DNA of 5,822 nt from Akkermansiaceae bacterium (GCA_020627645.1 JAHDGN010000227.1:1-5822); one strand, 5' to 3'. Numbered from the stretch's first letter, positions 1 to 5,822 are shown. Notes: a model not told the origin generated them from the letters alone. Program-made: numbers and translations.

Positions 1-796
1 GAGCCTGTAACTCCAAAATCTTCTTCCCTCGATATTGATGAAAAGAATCGTTGATCGCCAAGTATCGAAAAAAATCAGAATCACCCGGCTTCATTGATAA
101 GACAAAATTCTCCGAATCAATCCCCTCCACCAATCTCTCCAACGTCCCCCGCCTCCACATCAAATCCCCAATCCGATGAGCCCCCACCGTCCACGTCCGC
201 AACACCACCATTCGCCCCGCCTCCTCCGCCAACGGCATCAATTCCTTCAAAAAACGATTCGCCTCCTTCGCACTCTTCAAGTGCAACTCACTCCGCAACA
301 CATCATGCACATCCAACCCGTCCGACTCCCCAATCCGTAGAATCACACCCTCCACCTCAGGAAATCGCCTAAAAAATGAACGTAAAATATCCAAGTAAAA
401 TGCCCTCTGAGCTCGCCGCGACTTACCCACCCGGGTCTTCACCCCCGGACTCATCGTCACCACATCACTCGTCACATAAACTCGCAAACCCATCTGATTG
501 ACCAACCAAATCAACTCACCAAATCGCTCCGCAAAAAATTCCACCTCCCTCGCCACCCCCGGTTCATACCAAACATGAGGCGTCAGATGTGCCACATCAT
601 CAAAGGTAATCGCATTAAACCCCTCCTCCAGGAGTCGACCCGCATACTCGATCAGATCCAAACGAATCTGCCCCCACACCTCCTCCCAACCCTCACCTGT
701 CGGCAAATCATGAAAGGGAATCTTCGACCAATTGATCCGCCGACGCTTCAACGAAACAAAAAATGGCCCAATCCCATCAGCGATTCTCAACTCCAT
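1..796 (-). CDS. GH67-like TIM-barrel protein, partial (3' end cut by the window edge)
   Basis: An open frame runs from an ATG at 796 off the left edge, giving 265 complete codons with no stop. A TGA at 805-803 lies in the same frame and no other start codon follows it, so this ATG is the only credible start. There is no signal peptide or membrane segment, so the product is probably cytosolic. Visible landmarks are FDDVAHLTPH (65-74), a strand ending in ILRIGESDG (152-160) whose Glu157 could be an active-site acid, RTWTVGAHRIGDL (200-212) and, near the cut end, SMKPGDSDFFRY (234-245) followed by KILELQ. The order of these blocks recalls the catalytic barrel of GH67 alpha-glucuronidases, which have a similar Arg-Gly-Glu strand and a late Lys-Asn-Gly-Pro-x-Asp-Phe segment. 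This was recognised by eye and is not a firm family assignment; a hydrolase of another clan is possible. The start lies two bases after the stop of the glycosyltransferase-phosphoesterase gene, with only a weak upstream GAGAG, so translation is probably coupled. Confidence 0.75.
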   Translation of the reverse strand, partial: MELRIADGIGPFFVSLKRRRINWSKIPFHDLPTGEGWEEVWGQIRLDLIEYAGRLLEEGFNAITFDDVAHLTPHVWYEPGVAREVEFFAERFGELIWLVNQMGLRVYVTSDVVTMSPGVKTRVGKSRRAQRAFYLDILRSFFRRFPEVEGVILRIGESDGLDVHDVLRSELHLKSAKEANRFLKELMPLAEEAGRMVVLRTWTVGAHRIGDLMWRRGTLERLVEGIDSENFVLSMKPGDSDFFRYLAINDSFHQYRGKKILELQA

Positions 797-798
797 TG

Positions 799-2772
799 CT
801 ATTCAACAGCTCTCACAAGACTAGACTCACTAGACTTCTCTTTTTTCAACTTCCCCTTCTCCTCCGCCCGCTGGTGCTTCCATTGAAGAAAATCATCATA
901 AGAAAACAAAGAAAGACCACCTTCCTCATACTCGACAATCCCAGTCAAAGACTCGACCCAGTCACCAGAATTCAAATAATGAACTTCTCCAACCTGTCGA
1001 TCCGCCGGCGTATGGATGTGACCACAGATAATACCATCACACTCTCGTTTTCGAGCAAGATCCTGTAACTGCTCCTCATATTTCCCCACAAAAGAAACCG
1101 ACGCCTTGACCTTTTCTTTCACCAACTTGCTTAACGAAAAATATTCCTTCCCCCGCTTTGATCGATACCAATTGTAGAAACGGTTAAACTTAAGAAGAGC
1201 ATCGTACCCAACCGCCCCCACATGAGCAAGCCACTGATGATTCGTCGAAACCTGATCAAACCCATCTCCATGAATCACCAAATACTTTTTCCCGTCCAGA
1301 GTCTCATAGACATACTCCTTGAGCACCTCAACCCCTCCTAACTCCATCGGCAGAAATTTCTCCAAAAAATCATCATGATTCCCCCTCAAATAAATCACCT
1401 TCGTCCCTTCTTTCTCCACCTTCTTCAACACCATTCGCACAAACCTCATATGCTCCGGCTGCCACTTCCCACCACGCTTCAGCGCCCACCCATCCACAAT
1501 ATCACCATTCAAAATCAATTGCTCACACCTCACCGCCTTCAGAAAGTCACACAACTCCGTCGCTTTGGAATCCGCCGTCCCCAAATGCACATCCGACAAA
1601 AAGACCGTTCGAAAACGAAAATGCCCCTTTACGTCCCGAGACAACTTTACATCCTCTCTCCACACTGCCTTTGGAATCACCCCCTCTAAGTGCCCCTCAA
1701 ACTCTCCAACGATCTGCTCCCAACTCTTTGACAAAGCCACCCCTCTTGCCCTGGCCCGAAATTCCTGATCATCAACAAAACGTATAGCCTCAACCGCCTG
1801 GTCAACAAACCCCTCCTCATCTCCCAACGCTGCTTTCAAGCCATTTTCCCCGTCAATCACATGCTCCATCGAAGCCGCATAATCATAACTGACCGTCACC
1901 AAACCACTCGCCATCCCCTCCAAGGTCACATTGCCAAAGGTCTCAGTCTCACTAGGAAACAACAAAATATCTGCCGAAGCATAGTGCCTCCCCAAATCCT
2001 CCCCCTTCTGCATTCCCGCAAACTTTACCCAACGATGAGTCCTCTCCAATCCACTCCTTAACGGACCATCTCCCACCACCACTGCCACCAACTCAGGACA
2101 ACGCTCCCGCATCGCCTCAAATGATCTCATCGCCAAATCCAAATTCTTCTCAGCCGCCACCCTCCCCACAATCATCGCAACAGGTCCATTCCCCTCAACA
2201 CCCCATGACTTCCTCAATTCCTCACTCCGCCGCGCCGGATCAAATAATTCCGTATCCACCCCTCGACCCATCACCGCGAGATGCTGAAACCCATGGTCCA
2301 GCAAACGATTTTCGACATCCTTGGAAGGAACCAACGTTAACATCGCCTTCTCATGGATCTTCCTCAAGTAGCTCACCGCAAACGGCCGCACACTCCCCAA
2401 AAAATAACGATCCAAATACTGATCAAAATTCGTATGAAAACCCATCACACAAGGGATCGCCAATTTCCGACAAGCCCTCACCGCCGATGCCCCCATCGGG
2501 CTCTCCGTCGCCACATAAACCACATCCGGCCGACGCTCCTCCCACATCCGTCTTAGCTTCATTGGCTTGGGAAGCCCTACCCGAACCTCTTGATAACCCG
2601 GTAAAGAAACCCCCCTCAACGCCGTCTCATCTTCAGATCCAGAAGGCTCCGCCGTGTGCACAATGTGAACCTGATGCCCTCGCCCCCTCAATCCCCGCGT
2701 CAAACGACCAAGGGTCATCGCCACCCCATTCACATCCGGCTCATAAGTGTCAGTGACAATATCGATATTCAT
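799..2772 (-). CDS. GT4 glycosyltransferase fused to a PlcP/LpxH-like metallophosphoesterase
   Basis: One 657-residue chain holds two enzymes. Residues 1-370 are a GT-B fold GT4 glycosyltransferase: an N-terminal DTYEPDVNGVAMT segment, GRVAAEKN (203-210, phosphate-binding Arg and Lys), VVGDGPLR (232-239) and the E-x7-E motif Glu277/Glu285. After a short linker, residues 388-630 are a calcineurin-like phosphoesterase with all metal-ligand blocks: SDVHLG (393-398), GDIVDGW (423-429), GNHDD (464-468), HGDGFD (501-506) and GHIH (584-587). A charged Lys/Glu tail follows. The C-terminal half, with NSGDWVES at 601-608, looks like the COG2908 group. That group includes LpxH-like UDP-2,3-diacylglucosamine pyrophosphatases and PlcP, the phospholipase C of phosphate-starved rhizobia. 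Fusion to a GT4 domain and the nearby pst genes favour PlcP joined to an Agt-like diacylglycerol glycosyltransferase; this is inference. The frame opens at a GTG at 2796, but the ATG at 2772 has a strong ribosome site and starts the conserved domain. No membrane helix is evident. Confidence 0.93.
   Translation of the reverse strand: MNIDIVTDTYEPDVNGVAMTLGRLTRGLRGRGHQVHIVHTAEPSGSEDETALRGVSLPGYQEVRVGLPKPMKLRRMWEERRPDVVYVATESPMGASAVRACRKLAIPCVMGFHTNFDQYLDRYFLGSVRPFAVSYLRKIHEKAMLTLVPSKDVENRLLDHGFQHLAVMGRGVDTELFDPARRSEELRKSWGVEGNGPVAMIVGRVAAEKNLDLAMRSFEAMRERCPELVAVVVGDGPLRSGLERTHRWVKFAGMQKGEDLGRHYASADILLFPSETETFGNVTLEGMASGLVTVSYDYAASMEHVIDGENGLKAALGDEEGFVDQAVEAIRFVDDQEFRARARGVALSKSWEQIVGEFEGHLEGVIPKAVWREDVKLSRDVKGHFRFRTVFLSDVHLGTADSKATELCDFLKAVRCEQLILNGDIVDGWALKRGGKWQPEHMRFVRMVLKKVEKEGTKVIYLRGNHDDFLEKFLPMELGGVEVLKEYVYETLDGKKYLVIHGDGFDQVSTNHQWLAHVGAVGYDALLKFNRFYNWYRSKRGKEYFSLSKLVKEKVKASVSFVGKYEEQLQDLARKRECDGIICGHIHTPADRQVGEVHYLNSGDWVESLTGIVEYEEGGLSLFSYDDFLQWKHQRAEEKGKLKKEKSSESSLVRAVE
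820..837 (-). repeat. Tandem 9-base duplication in the 3' end of the fusion gene
   Basis: Two adjacent copies, ACTAGACTC and ACTAGACTT on the plus strand, differ at the last base only. On the coding strand they encode Lys-Ser-Ser and Glu-Ser-Ser in the charged C-terminal tail of the glycosyltransferase-phosphoesterase. The repeat is in frame, so it adds three residues without disrupting the protein. It is probably a slippage product in an unconstrained tail. Confidence 0.6.
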
Positions 2773-2778
2773 TTTAGG

Positions 2779-2785
2779 CCTCCTC
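2779..2785 (-). promoter_or_regulatory. Strong Shine-Dalgarno site of the fusion gene
   Basis: The minus strand reads GAGGAGG here, six bases before the ATG at 2772. This decides the start: the in-frame GTG at 2796 lies upstream of this site, so it cannot use it, and would only add eight unconserved residues. It is the clearest ribosome binding site in the window; the other genes have weak or no visible sites. Confidence 0.85.
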
Positions 2786-2948
2786 AAATGCCACACCGAC
2801 TAACCACTCAACTCAAGCCCCTTTTCAGTTCATCTTCCATTTCGACTTTCCACCCAGAGAGAAAATGACTTGCCAGTAAAAAGGACTTTTGGAACCAATG
2901 AACACCCTCCGAAAGAACAAAGACCGACCTGATCACAAAAGAACTAGC

Positions 2949-2966
2949 GCGTCACAGAATTGTCAC
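2949..2966 (+). promoter_or_regulatory. Pho-box-like direct repeat (candidate PhoB site)
   Basis: Two 7-base half-sites, GCGTCAC (2949-2955) and TTGTCAC (2960-2966), are separated by AGAA. The shared GTCAC cores are exactly 11 bases apart. The known PhoB site is a pair of CTGTCAT-like 7-mers separated by four A/T-rich bases, also with an 11-base period. The match is good in spacing and in the TGTCA core but imperfect in the outer bases. The repeat is oriented toward the ferredoxin gene, 28 bases before its ATG, and lies 176 bases upstream of the fusion-gene start. It could serve one or both. Chance occurrence cannot be excluded. Confidence 0.45.
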
Positions 2967-2994
2967 ACTTCCAATCACATCACCTTCTAAAAAC

Positions 2995-3363
2995 ATGGAT
3001 CCCGAACTCGAAAAAATCGCCTCCTCACTCAACCTCGGCAATTACCAAAAACACATCTTCCTGTGTGCCACCCCAACCGAAAACAAATGCTGCCCCAACG
3101 GATCTGGACCCGAGTCCTGGCAATACCTTAAATCAAGGCTCACTGAACTCAAACTCACCGGCCCACAATCACTTGTTCAAAGATCCAAAGCCGACTGCCT
3201 CCGCATTTGCACCCGTGGCCCCATCGCCGTTGTCTATCCTGACGCCACCTGGTATCACTCCTGCACTCCCGAAAACCTTGAGCGCATCATCCAACAACAC
3301 CTCATCGGCGGCGAACCCGTCGCCGACCTCCTCATCGAACCTAGTGCCTCTTTCGGCTCTTAA
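2995..3363 (+). CDS. Thioredoxin-like [2Fe-2S] ferredoxin domain protein
   Basis: A complete 122-residue soluble protein, the only plus-strand gene. Cysteines are at 24, 32, 33, 68, 72 and 90. Cys24 followed by the Cys32-Cys33 pair, and the pair Cys68-x3-Cys72 in ADCLRICTRGP, give the four-ligand pattern of thioredoxin-like [2Fe-2S] ferredoxins. Two blocks typical of this family follow: VVYPDATWYH (79-88) and the C-terminal LIGGEPVADLLI (103-114). Such proteins carry single electrons or serve as small redox domains; the partner here is unknown. Family length is about 100-130 residues, so it appears intact. No Shine-Dalgarno site precedes the ATG at 2995, and any promoter placed at the adjacent Pho-like repeat would give a very short leader. 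The gene is divergent from the fusion gene and convergent with phoU, 18 bases away. Its codons end mostly in C or A, unlike its minus-strand neighbours, which follows the strand skew and need not mean transfer. Confidence 0.88.
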   Translation: MDPELEKIASSLNLGNYQKHIFLCATPTENKCCPNGSGPESWQYLKSRLTELKLTGPQSLVQRSKADCLRICTRGPIAVVYPDATWYHSCTPENLERIIQQHLIGGEPVADLLIEPSASFGS

Positions 3364-3366
3364 ATG

Positions 3367-3390
3367 AGGCATAGAGCACTGCTAGTGCCT
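3367..3390. terminator. Weak hairpin between convergent genes, possible bidirectional terminator
   Basis: AGGCA (3367-3371) and TGCCT (3386-3390) can pair. The stem extends by TAG (3372-3374) with CTA (3382-3384) if one G is bulged, leaving a 7-base loop. It spans the gap between the ferredoxin stop and the phoU stop, where a shared terminator would be expected, and it includes the phoU stop codon. There is no T-run on either side, so an intrinsic terminator is doubtful. Confidence 0.25.
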
Positions 3391-4041
3391 GATATCCTCA
3401 GCGGTGGCAACAAACACCACATCCTCAGCGATATTCACCGCCAAATCCCCTATCCGCTCCAAACTACGAGCAATGAAAACTAAATTGAGCAGCATCTTCG
3501 ACGAATCCGGACGCTCTCCAATCAACTTGGTGACCTGCTTGGTCGCGGCTTTGTGACACACGTCAACGGCACGATCCATCTCAATCGTTTCGTGGGACTT
3601 CTCCTCACTCAAATCCGAAACCGCAGTCAAAGAATGCCGAACAATCTTACGACATTCCGCAGCCAAAGGCTCCAAAAGCACCACATCCCGTTCTCCATCT
3701 GCCTTGATCACACGTCTCGCACGCTTTGCGACCGTCACCGCATGATCCCCCATTCGCTCCAAGCTACGGGAAATATTAATCGCCGATAACACCTCTCTCA
3801 AATCACGAGCCATCGGCTGAAATTTCAACAAAATCCCCATCCCAAGCTCATCAATCTTCTTCTCCCACAAGTCAATCTGCTCATCTCCATCGATCACCTC
3901 AAAACAGGAGTCGATATCACTTCCAAAAAAACCCTTCAAACCAGTATTCAACGCATTCTCCACCAGCGTTCCCATCTCCAACAACCCCTCCCGCAACTCC
4001 ACTAATGCATCCTCATAATCCTTTAATATGTGTGACTTCAT
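3382..4041 (-). CDS. phoU: PhoU, phosphate transport and signalling accessory protein
   Basis: A complete 219-residue protein of normal PhoU length. It is all helical by composition and has the two tandem three-helix-bundle repeats of the family. Each repeat carries the signature: RSLERMGDHAV (92-102) and RSLERIGDLAV (192-202), with the metal-binding E-x3-D residues at 95/99 and 195/199. The N-terminus, with a Leu/Glu-rich helix ending in LLEMG, is typical. PhoU is a cytoplasmic peripheral protein that links the Pst transporter to the PhoR sensor kinase, damps the Pho response when phosphate is plentiful, and affects Pst activity. It is the last gene of the pst run, 23 bases after pstB, the usual order. 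No clear Shine-Dalgarno site precedes the ATG at 4041, and there is no alternative in-frame Met nearby, so translation may be coupled to pstB. No phoB or phoR is in the window. Confidence 0.96.
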   Translation of the reverse strand: MKSHILKDYEDALVELREGLLEMGTLVENALNTGLKGFFGSDIDSCFEVIDGDEQIDLWEKKIDELGMGILLKFQPMARDLREVLSAINISRSLERMGDHAVTVAKRARRVIKADGERDVVLLEPLAAECRKIVRHSLTAVSDLSEEKSHETIEMDRAVDVCHKAATKQVTKLIGERPDSSKMLLNLVFIARSLERIGDLAVNIAEDVVFVATAEDIRH

Positions 4042-4064
4042 AACTAAAATTCTGTTCTTCTCTA

Positions 4065-4883
4065 CTACCCAAATCGACCACTCACATACTCCTCGGTCTG
4101 ACGCTGCGTCGGGTTCCCAAAAATCACCGACGTCTCATCAAATTCCACCAACTCCCCCAAATAAAAGAAGGCCGTCCGATCAGAAACTCGCGTCGCCTGC
4201 TGCATATTGTGCGTCACGATCACAATCGTGAAATCCCTCCTCAGCTCCGCAATCAACTCCTCAATCTTCACCGTCGCAATCGGATCTAAAGCCGAACACG
4301 GTTCATCCATCAACACAATCTGAGGCTTCACCGCAATCGTCCTCGCGATACACAAACGCTGCTGCTGCCCACCTGATAAACCAAGCGCACTCGAATCCAA
4401 ACGATCCTTCACTTCATCCCACAAAGCCGCTCGCTTGAGAGACTCTTCAACCGCTTGCGCCAACACCCCTCGATTCTTCACCCCTTGAATCCTCAACCCA
4501 TACGCCACGTTCTCAAAAATCGACTTCGGAAATGGATTATACTTCTGAAACACCATCCCCACATGCTTCCTCAACTCCATCGGAGACACCTGAGAATCAT
4601 GAATATCCTGACCCAAAATTTCAATCCGCCCAGAGGTCACCTTCGCCGTCTCCACCAGATCATTCATCCGATTCAAGCACCTCAACAACGTCGACTTCCC
4701 ACAACCAGACGGCCCAATAAATGCCGTCACCTCACCCGCCCTCAAATCCAAAGAAATATTCTTCAACGTATCAGTCGAACCCAGATCATAACTGAAACTC
4801 AAATCATCAATCCGAATAATCGGTTCACCCTCCGCCACCTCAGGGGCATCTGCAGAATCTACCACAAGCTCTTCATTCATCAT
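4065..4883 (-). CDS. pstB: PstB, phosphate ABC transporter ATP-binding protein
   Basis: A complete 272-residue ABC ATPase with every motif intact: Walker A GPSGCGKST (57-65), Q-loop VFQKYNPFPKSI (111-122), signature LSGGQQQR (169-176), Walker B IVLMDEP (189-195) followed by the D-loop SALD, and the switch histidine in VTHNMQQA (223-230). The Q-loop text, the stretch CLNRMNDL just after Walker A and DEPCSALDPIAT are characteristic of PstB rather than other importers. It hydrolyses ATP as a dimer on the cytoplasmic face of the PstC-PstA channel to drive phosphate import. The N-terminal 20 residues are acidic and form a slightly longer lead-in than usual. Translation starts at one of two adjacent ATGs; I use the first (4883), which has a weak AGAG seven bases upstream. 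It starts 14 bases after pstA ends and is followed by phoU, so the three are surely co-transcribed. Confidence 0.97.
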   Translation of the reverse strand: MMNEELVVDSADAPEVAEGEPIIRIDDLSFSYDLGSTDTLKNISLDLRAGEVTAFIGPSGCGKSTLLRCLNRMNDLVETAKVTSGRIEILGQDIHDSQVSPMELRKHVGMVFQKYNPFPKSIFENVAYGLRIQGVKNRGVLAQAVEESLKRAALWDEVKDRLDSSALGLSGGQQQRLCIARTIAVKPQIVLMDEPCSALDPIATVKIEELIAELRRDFTIVIVTHNMQQATRVSDRTAFFYLGELVEFDETSVIFGNPTQRQTEEYVSGRFG

Positions 4884-4897
4884 CTTAAATCTCTATT

Positions 4898-5822
4898 CTA
4901 CCACTTCACCTTAGACCGGAAATAAATCCTCATCACCACCGAAATCATCGCAAACCCCACCACCAAAACCAAAAACACAAAAACCGAACCATACCTCATA
5001 TCATCCAAGGCCGGGTTTGCAGGCAGCTTTCCCGATAAAGTATAGATGTGATACGGCAAAGCCTCCACCATCTGCGTAAACATGCTCGAGATGGCATAAA
5101 GCCCCGAACCTTCCATATTCCCCCATGGAAGGTTTCCCTTACTCGCCACCGCTGCCGTGAACATGATCGGAGCTGTTTCACCCGCCACCCTCGTTACTCC
5201 TAAAACTGAAGCCGTCAAAATCCCCGGCAACGCATAAGGCAAAACCGCCGTGCGGATACACTGCCACTTCGCCGCCCCCAACGCGAAAGACGCTTCCCGA
5301 AACCCCTTGGGGACCGCCTTCAAAGACTCTTCACAAGCCGCAATGATCACCGGCAAAACCATCACCGCCAAACTCGCCGCTCCCGCCAAAACCGACTTCC
5401 CCCAACCTTGAAAACTCAAGTAACCATCCGTCAACCAAATCGGAATCACCCAGATCGATCGATTCCAATCAGGATTCACCGTTAATACCGGAAAGATGGG
5501 CGTGAAACAAAAGAAAGCAAAGCCAAACAAGCCAAAGACAATCGAAGGCACTCCCGCCAAATTCATGATCGCCAAACGAATCAATCCCACAATTCGCCCA
5601 TTCCCCGCATATTCATTCAAGAAAATAGCCGATGCGATCCCAATAAATAACGCAAAGGTCATACACACAATGACCAACATCGCCGTCCCGACGAGAGGGC
5701 CCAGAATCCCCCCACCCGCATAAGAAAAACTCTTCTCATTGATGATCTCCACCTCCGGATTGTCCTCCTTAAACGCACGAAATTCCTCACTATCTAACGA
5801 ATACTTTTTCCCGCTTGGATCA
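4898..5822 (-). CDS. pstA: PstA, phosphate ABC transporter permease, partial (5' end beyond the window edge)
   Basis: The frame is open to the right edge, so 307 C-terminal residues are visible and the true start and first membrane helix lie outside. A GTG at 5752 is in frame but sits inside a hydrophilic segment that continues upstream, so it is not the start. Visible order: a charged loop of about 35 residues (SEEFRAFKEDNPE at 11-23), GGGILGPLVGT (36-46), then hydrophobic segments near 41-68, 80-111, 140-163, 195-223 and 277-301. The permease EAA-type loop is at 175-195 (REASFALGAAKWQC... ending in VLP), the site that docks on PstB. GVTRVAGETAP (208-218) is a hallmark of PstA/PstC. PstA pairs with PstC in the inner membrane to form the phosphate channel. 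Two loops look longer than in the E. coli protein: the one before 41 and the one around 106-140. pstB follows after 14 bases. Confidence 0.95.
   Translation of the reverse strand, partial: DPSGKKYSLDSEEFRAFKEDNPEVEIINEKSFSYAGGGILGPLVGTAMLVIVCMTFALFIGIASAIFLNEYAGNGRIVGLIRLAIMNLAGVPSIVFGLFGFAFFCFTPIFPVLTVNPDWNRSIWVIPIWLTDGYLSFQGWGKSVLAGAASLAVMVLPVIIAACEESLKAVPKGFREASFALGAAKWQCIRTAVLPYALPGILTASVLGVTRVAGETAPIMFTAAVASKGNLPWGNMEGSGLYAISSMFTQMVEALPYHIYTLSGKLPANPALDDMRYGSVFVFLVLVVGFAMISVVMRIYFRSKVKW

Larger units (their letters stand above)
2773..2994. promoter_or_regulatory. Divergent intergenic region between the fusion gene and the ferredoxin gene
   Basis: These 222 bases separate two head-to-head genes, so promoters for both should lie here. 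I find no convincing sigma70 -35/-10 pair on either strand. The recognisable elements are the Shine-Dalgarno site at 2779-2785 and a Pho-box-like direct repeat at 2949-2966. A TTCTAA at 2985-2990 could serve as a poor -10 element for the ferredoxin gene. No hairpin, riboswitch-like fold or small ORF with a good ribosome site was seen. Confidence 0.6.

Noticed and set aside
94..372. A 92-codon Pro/Ser/Thr-rich open frame on the plus strand.
   Set aside because: It is antisense to the GH67-like coding frame, which has recognisable conserved blocks. The composition is what the reverse of G-rich coding sequence gives.
799..1610. Calling the phosphoesterase half LpxH (UDP-2,3-diacylglucosamine pyrophosphatase).
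   Set aside because: It remains possible because PlcP and LpxH-like proteins share motifs. Fusion to a GT4 enzyme and the pst-phoU neighbourhood fit PlcP better than lipid A synthesis.
2121..2756. A 211-codon open frame on the plus strand, rich in Pro and Ser.
   Set aside because: It lies antisense to the well-supported glycosyltransferase domain, has low-complexity composition caused by the C/A-rich strand, and shows no domain or ribosome site.
2773..2796. GTG at 2796 as the start of the fusion gene.
   Set aside because: It would put the strong GAGGAGG site inside the coding region and add eight unconserved residues. The ATG at 2772 is correctly spaced and starts the conserved domain.
2881..2950. 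A third Pho half-site or other regulator sites such as the TGATCA palindrome at 2930-2935.
   Set aside because: The nearby TCAC copies are 12 or 19 bases from the repeat, not 11 or 22, and a six-base palindrome is too short to support a named regulator.
4455..4925. A 156-codon open frame on the plus strand, rich in His, Arg and Pro.
   Set aside because: It is antisense to pstB, whose motifs are complete, and it has no recognisable domain.
5750..5752. GTG at 5752 as the start of pstA.
   Set aside because: The frame continues upstream to the window edge, and a start here would leave out the first membrane helix expected in PstA.
1..5822. Insertion sequences, CRISPR arrays, tRNA or rRNA genes, toxin-antitoxin or defence genes.
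   Set aside because: No terminal inverted repeats, spaced repeats, cloverleaf sequence or matching protein motifs were seen on either strand.

Overview
The window looks like ordinary bacterial chromosome devoted to phosphate acquisition and, probably, the response to phosphate shortage. I see no mobile elements, RNA genes or CRISPR. Coding density is high and base composition is moderate. The whole window has a strong strand skew: the minus strand is rich in G and T, the plus strand in C and A. The lineage cannot be fixed from the sequence. The gene style fits a Gram-negative environmental bacterium, and a member of the Planctomycetes-Verrucomicrobia group is my low-confidence guess.

Layout from right to left, since most genes are on the minus strand. 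pstA (truncated by the right edge), pstB and phoU form a tight run: the membrane channel, the ATPase and the regulatory accessory protein of the high-affinity phosphate transporter Pst. pstS, pstC and any operon promoter would lie beyond the right edge. phoU ends tail-to-tail with a small plus-strand gene for a thioredoxin-like [2Fe-2S] ferredoxin (2995-3363). That gene is head-to-head with a long minus-strand gene (799-2772) across a 222-base divergent intergenic region. The region carries two TGTCA-like half-sites spaced exactly 11 bases apart, the geometry of a Pho box.

The long gene encodes one polypeptide with an N-terminal GT4 glycosyltransferase and a C-terminal calcineurin-like metallophosphoesterase. 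The phosphoesterase half resembles PlcP, the phospholipase C of phosphate-starvation lipid remodelling, which is often mis-annotated as a UDP-2,3-diacylglucosamine pyrophosphatase. The glycosyltransferase half is in the position of Agt, the diacylglycerol glycosyltransferase. The fusion could therefore remove the phosphate head group from a phospholipid and glycosylate the resulting diacylglycerol. Two bases after its stop begins a further minus-strand gene (1-796, cut by the left edge), whose product looks like a TIM-barrel protein related to GH67 alpha-glucuronidases.

Taken together, the window suggests one physiological theme: phosphate import and signalling (pstA, pstB, phoU) beside a gene that could save phosphate by replacing phospholipids with glycolipids. 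The roles of the ferredoxin and the glycosidase-like protein in this are unknown.
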